Source: Lasiosphaeria ovina
Lineage: Eukaryota; Ascomycota; Sordariomycetes; Sordariales; Lasiosphaeriaceae
Assembly: GCA_033439765.1 (NCBI GenBank)
Contig: JAULSN010000001.1
Coordinates: 8,990,001-9,054,000, forward strand
Reading direction: 5' to 3'
DNA length: 64,000 bases
Positions 22,901-33,468 of this stretch are shown here, in pieces. The stretch's first letter is position 1. Every line of letters begins with the position of its first letter. Under the pieces are notes generated by a model, which worked only from the letters and a program-made list of their open reading frames with translations, ran no database searches and was not told where the DNA came from. The position numbers and the translations under genes are program-made.

Positions 22901-24086
22901 CGACCGGCGGGCGACCTTCGGCTTCCGGCACGACGCCGTGACGATCCCGTTCGTGTTCGACTCGGCGTCCGTGCGCTCGCTCGCCGACTGCACGGCCGAC
23001 AAGGTGCTCGAGACGCAGTTCCTCGCGAACTACTATGTCGGCCAGGGCAACCCCGCCGACACGGCGATCGCGGCCATCGGGCCCTGGAGCACCTGGACGT
23101 TTGAGGTCCGCGAGAGCGAGAACAAGGACCTCGACATGAGTAATCTGAGTGAGGCGTATATCGAGTTCGGCGGGTACTGCAGCCCGTTCAAGCTGTCGGC
23201 CGTCGAGGAGGCGCCAGTGCCGGTGCCGCCGGTGAAGCCGAACCCGCCGCCGCTGGAGGACGAGGAGGAGACGGTGCCGCCCGCCAAGCCGCCGGCGGCC
23301 GACAAGAAGCCGCGCGTGATTGGCGGGCTGGGCGACCTGCACGAGGTGGTGGGAGTGCCGTTCACGGTGGCGTCGCCGGTGCCCGTGGCGACGGATCCGA
23401 CTACGAGGGTGATTGTGGGCGGCAAGAGCGACTTCGTGACGTTCCAGTACGACGGGGCGTTCCTGCGCAAGCTCGACATGGCCGGCGGCGGCGCGCAGTT
23501 CACGCCGCTCAAGGCTGGCGCCACCAAGCTGGGCGTCGTGTGGCGCGTGGCGGCCGGGAAGCCGCTGATGACGCTGCTGTCGGACGTGTTTATTGTTGTT
23601 GCCGCCGACAAAGCGACGCCGCCGCCCGGCCCCACGCCGAGCACTGGAGTGGGCGGGGCAGAGGCGGATCTTTTGACCGAGGTGGTGGGCCGGCCGTTCT
23701 CCATCGACACGCAGGTGCCGGTGCAGGGGCCGAGGGGGCCGCCGGTCTGGGTCGACCTGACGTTCCAGTACGACGCGTCGTTCCTGAGCAAGAAGGAGCT
23801 GGCCGGTAGCGCCCAGTTCACACCGCTAAAGGCCGGGACCACCAAGCTGGGCGCCGTGTGGCCCGGCCCCCCCAGGACGGGAACCAGCCCGCGCATGCAG
23901 ACGAAGCTGTGGGATGTCGTTATTGTCGATAAGGGTATGCCCGTGCCGAGCATTGACGGGAGGGCAGGTAACGCGGCGGCGGCTGCGGCGGCTGCTTGGG
24001 GTAAAGACCGGCCGGCGTCGCTGGCTAAGCTGCGAAAGGCGTTGCCTGACGAGAGGGCCTCGTCTCTGGTGGCGGTGAGAGGTTGA
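19932..24086 (+). CDS. 1357-aa uncharacterised multidomain protein with tandem C-terminal Ig-like repeats
   Basis: There are two exons, 19932-20421 and 20503-24086, joined as G|GC (Gly-Thr) in phase. Residues 1-163 look like a short-repeat beta-helix: strands such as TLLIYAETVTIMENIQWPSK are followed by glycine-rich GGDGGSIWLYVEYL and GRGGTGGVGGNAG, a pattern I know from secreted bacterial and fungal proteins. Residues ~165-760 are mainly helical, with Ala/Gln-rich stretches and a motif LETMRLMNYANRAIAYWGL. Residues ~780-1060 are beta-rich. After an acidic Pro-rich linker (~1068-1096) come two related modules (~1104-1196 and ~1216-1306), both with EVVG(V/R)PF, TFQYD(G/A)(A/S)FL, and AQFTPLKAG(A/T)TKLG. 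An Ala-rich tail ends at TGA. There is no obvious signal peptide or membrane segment. The modular, helix-rich layout brings large toxin-complex proteins to mind, but I see no diagnostic motif and assign no function. Confidence 0.82.
23323..23930 (+). repeat. Two protein-level tandem modules of about 90 residues
   Basis: Modules at nt 23323-23600 and 23660-23930 share the order EVVGxPF, FQYDxxFLxK, AQFTPLKAGxTKLGxVW and a closing DVxIV strand. They look like tandem Ig/cadherin-type beta-sandwich domains that arose by duplication within the 1357-aa protein. Confidence 0.8.
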
Positions 24087-25180
24087 GGGAGGTGTTGTGC
24101 TGCTGGGTACCGAAATGGTATAGGTATAGGTGCGAGGTGAGAGGAAGTCTGCTGCGTTCGGCGGAGGCGACAAGTCGCAATTACAGCCCGTTCGGCATGG
24201 AGTGTTTCTTTTGTTTTTTTTTGCCCCTTTTTTCTTTCCGTCTCGCTGTTGGCAACGAATTCGCGATTGGATTGATCTTGACCTGCTCGATTACCGATGA
24301 TTCTTCTATTCCGCCCGTTCGGCACAACAATTTCCTTTGTTTTCCTTTTTATGAGCTAGATAGCTGTGAGCAACCGAGTGTGTTTCTTTGTCTTGAAGTC
24401 TGTGATTGTAAGAGATGCTTTTGATTGAAACTTGGGATTTGGCAAGGGACTTGCTTGCCTGTCTTCCTCTCGCGCTACTAGCGATCTAGATCCTCTGCCT
24501 GCACTGGAAACTCGGCAGTTAGATCAGGGGGACCAACTAGATAATTTGCAGGCCAGTTACCACGGTCCGAGTCAATTGAAAGGTCCCTGAAATGGGGGCA
24601 GGTCGGTAGTCTGTAGACGTAATGCCGGTTTCCTCGACTGATTAATTAGCAATGTGTGGTGGTGGTGGTGGTGGTGGTGGTGGCGAGTCTGACGACCATA
24701 GGTATAGCTGCTGTTGTCCAGGTTGTCAAGTAACAGGCTCCTTTTTTTTTTTTTGCTGGCGTGACTGTTAAGGTAACCGCTACGCTATCATCCCTTGGGA
24801 AGTTAAACCCAAATCAAATAAAGCTATCTGTCTATTAGTCCTGTGAGTATACGGCTCACTGACTGCCCTAATTTTGTATTGGCAACCGTTGGCGACCTGA
24901 GCACATGAGTAATGCTTAGGTCTTAGCTCTCAGACAGCAAATATTGTGGCGGCTGGAAATATTTCCATTCCCAGTTTCGACGACCATATTATCCAGGGTT
25001 TTACAGTGACACAGTCCCCCTAATTTCGTGTTCTTGCAGCGTTACGTAAGCCAGAGTCTTCCCTTTTTTGCCAAGATTTAGCCATCTCTTCTCTTCCACA
25101 ACTGCCAGCCCCCGCCCCCTTATACAACAGCCGCTACTGCATGAGGAAATTACGTAGAAACAATGACTAGCCATTCCCAC
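24087..25180. other. Intergenic between convergent genes
   Basis: Convergent 3' regions of the 1357-aa gene and the eqolisin gene. Apart from a trinucleotide repeat and T-runs, nothing recognisable is present. Confidence 0.5.
24655..24683. repeat. TGG trinucleotide microsatellite
   Basis: About nine uninterrupted TGG units lie in intergenic DNA. Confidence 0.9.
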
Positions 25181-26075
25181 TTAGACATAGGAGCACGTGA
25201 CCGTCGACGAGCCCGACGTGGAGCAGCTGGTCAGGACCACGTTGTTCTGCTTGATGTCGAAAATGGTGGAGCCCGTGACGCCGATGGTGCTGCCCGACGT
25301 GGTGGTGACCGACGAGCCCGTGAAGGTGACGGTGCCAAAGTTGGCAAAGGGCACCAGAGAGTTGCCACTGGAGAAATCTTCCACGATCCCTAATAAAAAG
25401 TAAATTAAACCTCCAGACGCAGATAACTCGGAATTTCTATAATTAGTACTCACACTCGGCATTGGTCTCGCAGAGCCGGTCGCTCTCGCTGCTGAACGAG
25501 TGCGTGACCGTCTTGTGCTTGGTGTTGTTCGTGAGGGTCACAGAGCCGGCACTGGTCGACGATGCCGTGGCCGTCATGGTGATGCTGTCGCCGGCGCTGA
25601 CGGCGAAGCCCGAGAAGGTGTAGGCGTAGTCGGGATACCACTCGTACCAGGCGTCGAAGCTGACCGTGGTGCCGCGCACGTAAAAGTCGACGCCCGTCTG
25701 CAAGATGGCCGTCTGGCACGTGTCTCCGTCAATGCCCACCCACGCCGATGCCGCGTACTGGGTGGTGGAGCTTCCGCCCGACGGCTTCTGCGGGGTGGGC
25801 ACAATGATGGTCGCAGTGACCGACTTGTAGCCGGATCCGATGAGCACGGCGCCGGCCCAGTTGGAGCTGTACTCGACATTGGAGTTGTTGGTGATGCCAT
25901 CAATCGAGGCTTCTGCAGCAATCCTGGGGTTGGACTTCCGTGTCGCGCGGCGCGCCTGCATGCTGGGCTCGCGAGCAACCAGCGTGACTCCATCGCCCAA
26001 GTCAACCGGCGCCGGGAGAGCCCAGGCGGTGCTGGCGCCAAGGACAATGGCACAGAAACCAGTTGTGAACTTCAT
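25181..26075 (-). CDS. Eqolisin (G1 family) acid peptidase, aspergillopepsin II/scytalidoglutamic type
   Basis: There are two exons (25454-26075 and 25181-25389); the intron splits Trp208 (T|GG) and gives 276 aa. This secreted glutamic peptidase acts at low pH. Residues 1-19 are a signal peptide (MKFTTGFCAIVLGASTAWA). A basic propeptide follows, with likely processing near RRATRK (42-47). The mature part begins close to NVEYSSNWAGAVLIG. Family hallmarks are WVGIDGDTCQTAILQTGVDF, DAWYEWYPDYAYTFSGF and LCETNAEWIVEDF. By alignment from memory with scytalidoglutamic peptidase, the catalytic pair is Gln126 (in AILQTG) and Glu211 (in WIVED), 85 residues apart; both are present. The C-terminus TCSYV matches the family ending. 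Length is normal. TATAAA sits about 125 bases upstream of the ATG. The gene stands alone. Confidence 0.95.
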
Positions 26076-26198
26076 CTTGAAGGGCAAGGGGGCAATGCTT
26101 GGCAATGATGCTGGAAGGGAAGACTGGCTTAGGAATCTCTGCACTGACGACGATTTTGCTCTGAGATATCGCTTGGACCGAGGGATGAGACCCAAGCC

Positions 26199-26204
26199 TT
26201 TATA
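26199..26204 (-). promoter_or_regulatory. TATA box of the eqolisin gene
   Basis: On the minus strand this reads GTATAAAGG, about 125 bases upstream of the start codon. That is a typical distance for a fungal core promoter with a short leader. Confidence 0.5.
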
Positions 26205-28990
26205 CAAAAGCGCACTGTCCTAGTTACTCGTCTTGCCATTGCCTTTCCTGAGACTCACTTGAGAGAGCAAGCAACCCTCAAGCATTGCAGATGCTGTGGG
26301 ACGGGTGCTAGCCCGGAAACAGGAGGAGGACAGCTCAGGCGACGACGATAGGGAACTCACACATCTCGGTCTAGTGGCTATGGCACCCTTCGGCCACCTT
26401 CCCTTTTCTCACGCCATCCCGTGCTGTGGCTTCCATGTTGCCTCGAGGACAGAAGCCACGAGCATGCGCCCCTCGGACGAAATTGGAGGTGTTGTGAGAT
26501 AAGGGGCAACACTTGGCCCAGCCAGAGAAAAGATAACCGAGCAAGGGCTAGAGAGCCGGACAGAAGTCTTTGCGTAAGTTCTAGAAGGGGAGATCTTGAC
26601 CCAAAGTAGAGAGTCTCCGTGTTCTTTGGTCAAGCTCGTAGCTGAGATGTTGTGTGAAGTGGACAACGGCTGCGGCCGTCTCGGCTGTGGGGTTGGATGG
26701 GGGGCTTGGCGTTTTCTGGAAGGTCACATTGTACCGAAGGGAAGCACTAGCAGCAGGTCGCCTGCAAGCCGTGACAGCCGCTGCCAAGACCTCTGTCCCT
26801 GATAGAAGACGCCTTGTGGCTCGTTGGACGTGCCAAGAATGATGGTAGAGAAGCGAGCCCAACGGCGGAGTGTCCGTTCGTGTCCAAGGCCGCACTCCCT
26901 CCACTACTAATCAGAGGCCGGAGCGGACTAGTCAGCAGGGCGGAAGTCGCCGAGGCTCGCGGGAAGCTTGCGGAGGGTGGGCGAAAGGTGGGGATGGGGG
27001 TCGACGGCAGCGACCAGCCGCCAAATCAGGAGTGGCGGCGTCTTTAGCTTGGACGGCTGAGAGATGGCTGAGGTCAGGTCAAGCTTTGTGGATGTAGGGC
27101 CAGTGGGCGCCAAGCGCGGGGGAGGTCTTGGCCGCAACGCCACGAACCTCGGTTCGCCGTCGCTGCATCTTCAATGTCAATATCCACAGGGTTATGAGCC
27201 TCACGATGTGTTTATTTATATAAAAGCGAACACGCCGAATCCGGGTTATGGTGAAGACGGAGGCTTCTGGCTAAGTCGGGCCCCAAGTCATGGGTAGCCG
27301 AGACAGTCGGCTGGGTGGTGCCAGTAGATTGACTCGGGTGCACGTTCGTTGCGAGGGGCGGGCGAGGGTGAGGTGGAGTTGGAGGTGACGGGAGACTCGG
27401 AGCAGATGGAACGGCTACCCGCGCTGCACGCAATTGCCAGTAAGAACCTTAGACCAACTCGAGTATCGAGTGAGCGGCTAGCCTCATGCATTCCACGTCG
27501 TGTCCTGAGTGAACGGCTAAGCAGCCAAGGCAGGCCCGAGAGGAGGCGATCGGAGCCAGGCTGGCTAGCCCCGGCAGTTGGTGTGGAGGCGGGAATCGAC
27601 CTCTCTCCATCCATCCCCAGGGCTTCGCGGCAGAGCTGGTGCTGGAGTTGGCACTCCCGTTGCGCGCATGCGACCTGTCGGTTTTCGGGCCCGATGCGGA
27701 AGGTCAATGCATGCAGATGCACTGGCAGAGGTGAAGATAGAGAGTCCGAGGCTCGAATTTCCTCGTTGCCAGGAAAACAACTTGAACTGCAAGTCTACTC
27801 CGAACAGCACAGCATTCCAACTTGATCGTCCAGGTTGGGTTGGCGATATCTGAACGCGGTTATCGGCCCTGCAGTCGGGTGAGGGACACGGAGCTGGATA
27901 ATTTTGCCCACCTGGTGATAAAACGTAATGCCAAACGCCTATCGACAGCGCCGCAAATATGTGGAAGGAAGGCAGTGGGGGGGGATGGATGCCTTTGGTC
28001 CAGTTTGGCAGCTTCCAAGCAGGCTACCTAGATCAGTCAGTCGCTTCCCTCGACCAACGCGCTTTCCTGCCGCGACGCAACGCACCTCGCTCCCGCAAAC
28101 CCCCACTTTTCTTCCCATGCATCCATTGCTTCAACGACGGATTTCCACCCAACCACTGCAACCTAGGCTGCTACTGAACCTTATCCGTGCAGACCATCAC
28201 AGATATTGATGGATCTATGGCATCACGCAATCTGCAGCAAGGTACCAAGCGGTTCGGCAGCAATGCCAGGCCAGTCAACCGCCTTGCTGTATCTTTGGCC
28301 ATCTTGGGTTACATGTCCGTCCATTGCCCGGCGCGCGCTATTACGAGCCTCAGGCTCTCTCTGGCGGCCCATCTTCGTTCAACTCCCGTCCACTCTCTCG
28401 CTCTCTCGTCGGTTGTTGGATGGTCCGCCGATATCACCTCATGGGCGCAACGCTCAACGGTTGGCTGCCATTGCGCGGGAAGTCGGGTGCTCCAATCTCC
28501 GTCGTCTCCCACTTCCCGGCTGCCCAACCCAAACTCGACCCCCTCCAGACTACCACTACCTGCTTCTTTTGAGCACAACAGCCTACCTAATCTGGAAATC
28601 CACAAGATGTAGGCAGCCTCAACACCGAGACGATCAAGGCAGCGCGTGATTTGGCAGGGCAAGCTAAGCATCAACTGATGCTAACGGATCAAGCGATCCC
28701 ACGCACACTTCACACAGCACACAGCACACTTCGCTTCGGTAACCTTTTTCGTCAATTCGTAATACAACTGTCAAAGACTACAGCCTACAACCATACCCCT
28801 AGAGAAATCGCGCGAAAAGAGCCAGCGTCATGACGCATTTTGGCTGACCATCACAGAGCGCCTCGCCGAATGGCTTTGTCTGTCCGCCCTCTCAGCTGTG
28901 TTCAAGCAAAAAAAAACCGGATCGAGTTCACGTAATCTCCAAGCCACGGCCCTCAGGTCAACACCCACCTCCACACGAATGGAATATCCC
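26205..28990. other. Intergenic, no gene seen
   Basis: This is a 2.8-kb stretch of mixed composition. Several short open frames (for example 27349-27825 and 28206-28649, plus) have no recognisable similarity, no consistent splice pattern and low-complexity Ser/Arg/Pro content typical of chance frames. The right end is the 3' region of the amine oxidase gene. Confidence 0.4.
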
Positions 28991-31413
28991 TCAGTGCCCG
29001 TTGGTGGTGCCATTTCCATTAGTCGCACAGCAGCTAGTTCCGTTGGAGACGCTGTCCCCGCTGCCACCAGGGAAGGCGAGCTTGCTGATCTTGTCGGCCG
29101 CGTCGAGCACGCCGCTCCCGTTGGCGAGGAGCTGGCTGGGCGTGCTGGAGTAGGACGGCGGCACGTCGAGCACGGGGTTGGACGAGAAGAAGTTTCGCGG
29201 CCGCAAAAGCAACGACATAGGCTCGGCCGGCATTACGGGGAAGTCCTCGGGCGCCGGGAAGTGTGTGAGCCCGAACGTGTGCCACAGGACAATGTCCGTG
29301 TCCTCGACTGACTCGCTGCCATCGCCGATCCACTCGGGCAATCCCCGAGACGGCTCGCCACTCGTCTGCGGCACGTGCCGGCCTGCCGGCCAGAGCTGAT
29401 CATCGCGATCTACATACCGGAGTCGGTTAGCTATCTCCTCGAGCTGGATCGCTGCGACTGCTCGCCCTCTTTCCCAAGTTTTACGCTTCCAGAATTTGGA
29501 GCGCTACGGCGAAGGACAAGACTTACATTTGGTAACGTGGACGGCGTGTCTTGCAAACGCAGCCCTCTTCCACACCAGCGAGCCCTCCTTGGGCAGCAGA
29601 CCTGGCACCTCGCGGCTCACGAGCTTGTAGCTGACGGGCTTTCTGCTGAACGGATTGAGCTTGCTGGTGTTGCACATGTCCCACGTCCGCGAAGTCGCGC
29701 CGTTGTACTCAGTCATGGCCTCCCCGGTGGTTGCCAGCTTTGTGCGCTTTGCATAAAAGCCGTTCCCGTAGAAATTCTCGGGACTGCCGACAGGCGCTTC
29801 GCTGGGAACCGCGTCCGACATGAACACGGTGTTGTTCGGACCGTCAATATTGGGATTGATGCGGAGCGAGAACAAGTGTTGGTGGTTGTGGGCATTGACC
29901 CCTGAGCGGAGAGCAATCACTCAGTCAGCATCGCCATCGAACCCCCAGCTTTCACAGCCACAGATCAGTCTCGGGGAGCAGCCACAAACCTGCATACACC
30001 TGGGTTCCCCAACCATGCGTATCCTCATCGGGGTCCATAGCATACGTGTTCAATATGCCAGTGAGCTTGATCTCGGGTTGGATCGTGCCATCCTGGTGGA
30101 AGATCCAGGCAACGACGTACTCATAGTTGGCTGCCGTGAAGATTTGTTGAATGACGAGCTTCCTTCCCCGCGTCACAATTACAGACTCGTCCCTGAAGTC
30201 GGTGTGCTTGAAGAGAATTCCTGAGTCTTCCTCGTGGATGCAGATGGCATTCTTGATGGTGCGCAAGCCGCCAGCCCGAGTGGGGAAGTTCGCATCGATG
30301 TAGTGGATTGAGCCCTTGCAGTCACAACCGAGCGACAGGCTGTTGGTCATGTACCCAGCGCCATATTCGCCTTGGTCGAGGGCGTGCTTCCGCTGGTGTG
30401 GGTGCTCCGGGTTTCCGCTGTGTCTGGTTAGTCCCACAGCAAGTCCAAACAGCTAGAGTGCTCTACTTACTACGGCACGACCATCTCTGCCAGCGAGAGC
30501 CGGTAGAAGAGCGGCCGAACATTGCCCTTGTCGTTGAAGGTAATGTTGTTCAGCACAATACCTTCCCGGTAGTTGAAGCCAATGTGCAACTTCCAGTTTT
30601 GCCACTCAATCTCCCGGCCCTTCACCTGGAACGACACGCCCTCGGGCTGGCTGATATTGATGGGCTTCAGGTTGTCCCGGTATCCATCCCTCGCTTCAAC
30701 GGCCGCCGGGTGGTAGTCGATAGACGGTGCCGTGCTGAGCTTCCGCCGCACCTTGGGAATATCGATAGCGATGATCTCCTTCTTGTCTGCGTCGTAGATG
30801 GGGCAGAAGTCGAAGGGATATTGGTACTGACAGTTGTCGATATGGGGGCGGTAGTATATAAAGGCCTGCTGCAGCCGCACCGAGCTGCCAAACCGCTCAT
30901 CGTATCCTATCGTCCACGGATCGCAAAACACCTTGTCCATGTCTTCGGCGGCGATCCCACTGAGCACGCACTGTTCGATGACGCGCGGGTCCTTGCGGCA
31001 GATGTGCTCGACCAGCTGGAGCTCTTCCATGGTGATCTGGAAAGAGAGCAGGATGTTGTTAGGCATGTTCGGCTTTGATCAGGGAAAGCGTGTGCGAAAC
31101 TGACAATTGGCTGCTGCCCTTCCAGCAACTCCCACTTGATGATCTTGGGCTCTTCGAGGGTCACCAGGGCATCGTACACCTTGTTACCGGGCGCAATCAC
31201 GACGACATCGGCCACGCGCTTGGGCCGCGCCGCCGTCTCAGGGGCGGCGAGCCATGCCGTCATATCGGCCTTGCGCGGCTCCTGAAGCGCGACCACGTTG
31301 AAGAAGACATTGTCGCCGTGCGCCTTCTTGACGGTCGCAATTGCGGTTGCGATCTCGTCAGGCGTGAGCGGGTCGAAGGGGTGTGGGAACTCGGGTGCTA
31401 CGGCGGACCCCAT
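28991..31413 (-). CDS. Copper amine oxidase (topaquinone-containing primary amine oxidase)
   Basis: There are five exons (31105-31413, 30471-31036, 29990-30417, 29527-29901, 28991-29409), all in phase, giving 698 aa. The enzyme oxidises primary amines to aldehydes with release of ammonia and hydrogen peroxide, as a homodimer with Cu and a topaquinone cofactor. The catalytic-base Asp lies in ALDQGEYGAG (about D306). The cofactor Tyr lies in AANYEYVVAW (about Y390), 84 residues later, the family spacing. Copper ligands are H441 and H443 in NHQHLF and the His of FGLTHFPAPEDFPVMP (about H609). The N2/N3-like domains are recognisable (KADMTAWL, YDALVTLEEPKIIKWE). The C-terminal ~50 residues are Ser/Asn/Gly-rich and end NGTTNGH, without an SKL-type peroxisomal signal. 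There is no signal peptide, so cytosolic location is likely. The start was chosen at MGSAVAPEFPHPFDPL because homology begins right there. Confidence 0.95.
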
Positions 31414-33468
31414 GGTGGATTCGGTCGTGCAATCCGGGGACAATCTTGATCTTTTGAAGAGAAAGTTCACGATTGGATGCGCAAGGATGATTGGAAGTGA
31501 AGTAACCTTTCCCTCCAACACATCGCCAATGGCCGGTACATATATTCTTTGCCCCGTGCTGCCAAGCTAACTTTACGTAGCTCTTGTCTCATCAAGACGC
31601 CGAACGACTCGATAACGGAATGCCGAATCCCGCACGTGTATTTGTCAACTTGATCTGTCTCGCCAAAGACTTTCCAGTCGCGATAAGCTCCCATCCCTCT
31701 TTTCTTCCACCTTGCCGTGGCCGCGATGCGAGTGTGCTACCCCACCACGTGTGGCAGCGATAAGACCTCGCCTCGAATGCCAGGAACAGTACAGTACACG
31801 AACACGAGACAATGGGAAGCTTCTCTGCCCCGCACTTTACAGCTTAACGTGTGCTGTGAACCCCGCCGAGAATGCGGCGGCGGCGGCTTCCGATGGCGGA
31901 CGCGGTCCAATGACCCAATCGAAGCGGCGTGTGGGGATGCCGAGCAAGTCTCGGCCCTCGTTGCCCCCGCACGCGCAAACCCCTATCTCCCAAGACTGGC
32001 TCGTCGGGCCAATCGCCGGAGAGGACCAGAGCCCGGGACTCCTTCACCCCTCGCGGTAATCTTTTTCGGGCTCTAGTCTGTCGCCTCTACCTTGCAGCTC
32101 GCCCCCGCAGTCTCCAGTATTTTGGAGCCCGGCAAAACGAAATGCACGACTTGCCATTCTCAGCCCTATGTAGGCATGGTCTGGTGGAGCCCCCCGCGAG
32201 CATGGCGGGGGGGAAGGGGCAATGTTTATTGATGACAGGGTCACTCTACAGCCAACAAAACACAAATCAGGGGCTTTTCACGGGGTGTTAGTTGTTGATA
32301 TTTGTGTTGCTTTTATCCCTTCTCGCAATTGGTTATATTGGCGTCACGTTGGCTCTTCCTAGACGAGATGTCACTACGGCCAATGCAATGTGTCAAGTCA
32401 GTCCCTTCGAGGTCCGTCTTCGCAGCCGCCTGGGAAAGACGCAACTCGTACGGGAACTAGAGGCCGACATGAGCTGTTGTATCCGTGGCCAAAGCTGAAG
32501 TTGAGTAATTTACAACTGTCACGGTCAGGAAAAAGACCGAGGAGGTAAGCAGTGGGTTGTAGTCGGGACAACTAAGCCCCGTTAGCCAGCACAGGGGCAG
32601 AGAAGCCAGGGTGGAAGGTTAAACAAGGCGTTTGTTTATTTGGTTCCTACTCGACATTCTGTCCGCCGTGTTCGAATATTAGGTTTGCAACCTGCAATGC
32701 GTAGCGAAGGTAAAGCCGCAAGAAGTGTTTACATCACGACAAGAGCACAACAACACGGACCGATATAGAAACTACAGCATAGGGAGGATAACATAGACAT
32801 TATTTATCCGTTTCACTTATATAGGCAGGGAGAGTACCTAGGTAGGTAATTCGAGTTGAGTGCAGGCAAGTCGCGGGAACGGGTTGACATGCCGAAGCAC
32901 AATGAGCTCGAAGTCTCGAGAACAAGGCTTCCGAAAGAAAGAAGTATCTCAGCGCGTCCCGAGGCCTCAACCAGTAATTACTCGCTTCCATTCCTCGATC
33001 AGCTACTTTAACCCATTCCCGAATTACATGACCCAAAATCACGTTCCCCATGCCAGGCTTGCAAAAGGAAGAACATCCAACGCCGCGCACGGCACACCTA
33101 ATAGTATGAAAAGAACCATGTTGCTATGCGTTGTTTCTCTCGTTTATCGTGCAAAAAAAAAAAAAAAATTGGCTATCGAGAAGGAAAAAAGTGAAGAAAA
33201 TAATAGTCATAATTAATCGTCAGAACATCCGCCTACTCCTTCTAGTTTCGGGGTAATAAAATCTGCAAGCAGATAAAGTCCAAATTTGATCCTCCCTGAC
33301 AGCGACACAGCAGCCCAGGAAAGCCTCCCGTGCAATGGAATGTTTTATATCCAAAATAAATAGAAAAGTGGCAGCCCATTTCCAATAATACCACGAGGTG
33401 GAAAAGATAAAAGGGGAGAGAAAAGAAGAACACAGATTACCACACACCAATAGTAGTAGTCATGACGC
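31414..33468. other. Intergenic, no gene seen
   Basis: The left part is the amine oxidase promoter. The rest is gene-free mixed sequence with an A16 run at 33153-33168 and the 3' region of the next minus-strand gene. Short frames such as 31717-32076 are unconvincing. Confidence 0.4.

Noticed and set aside
22062..23342. 426-codon minus frame
   Set aside because: It is antisense to the 1357-aa gene; Arg/Val/His-rich shadow of biased codons.
19932..24086. Calling the 1357-aa protein a Tc-type toxin subunit
   Set aside because: Only the general size and helix-rich modular style match; I see no diagnostic Tc motif, so no toxin function is assigned.
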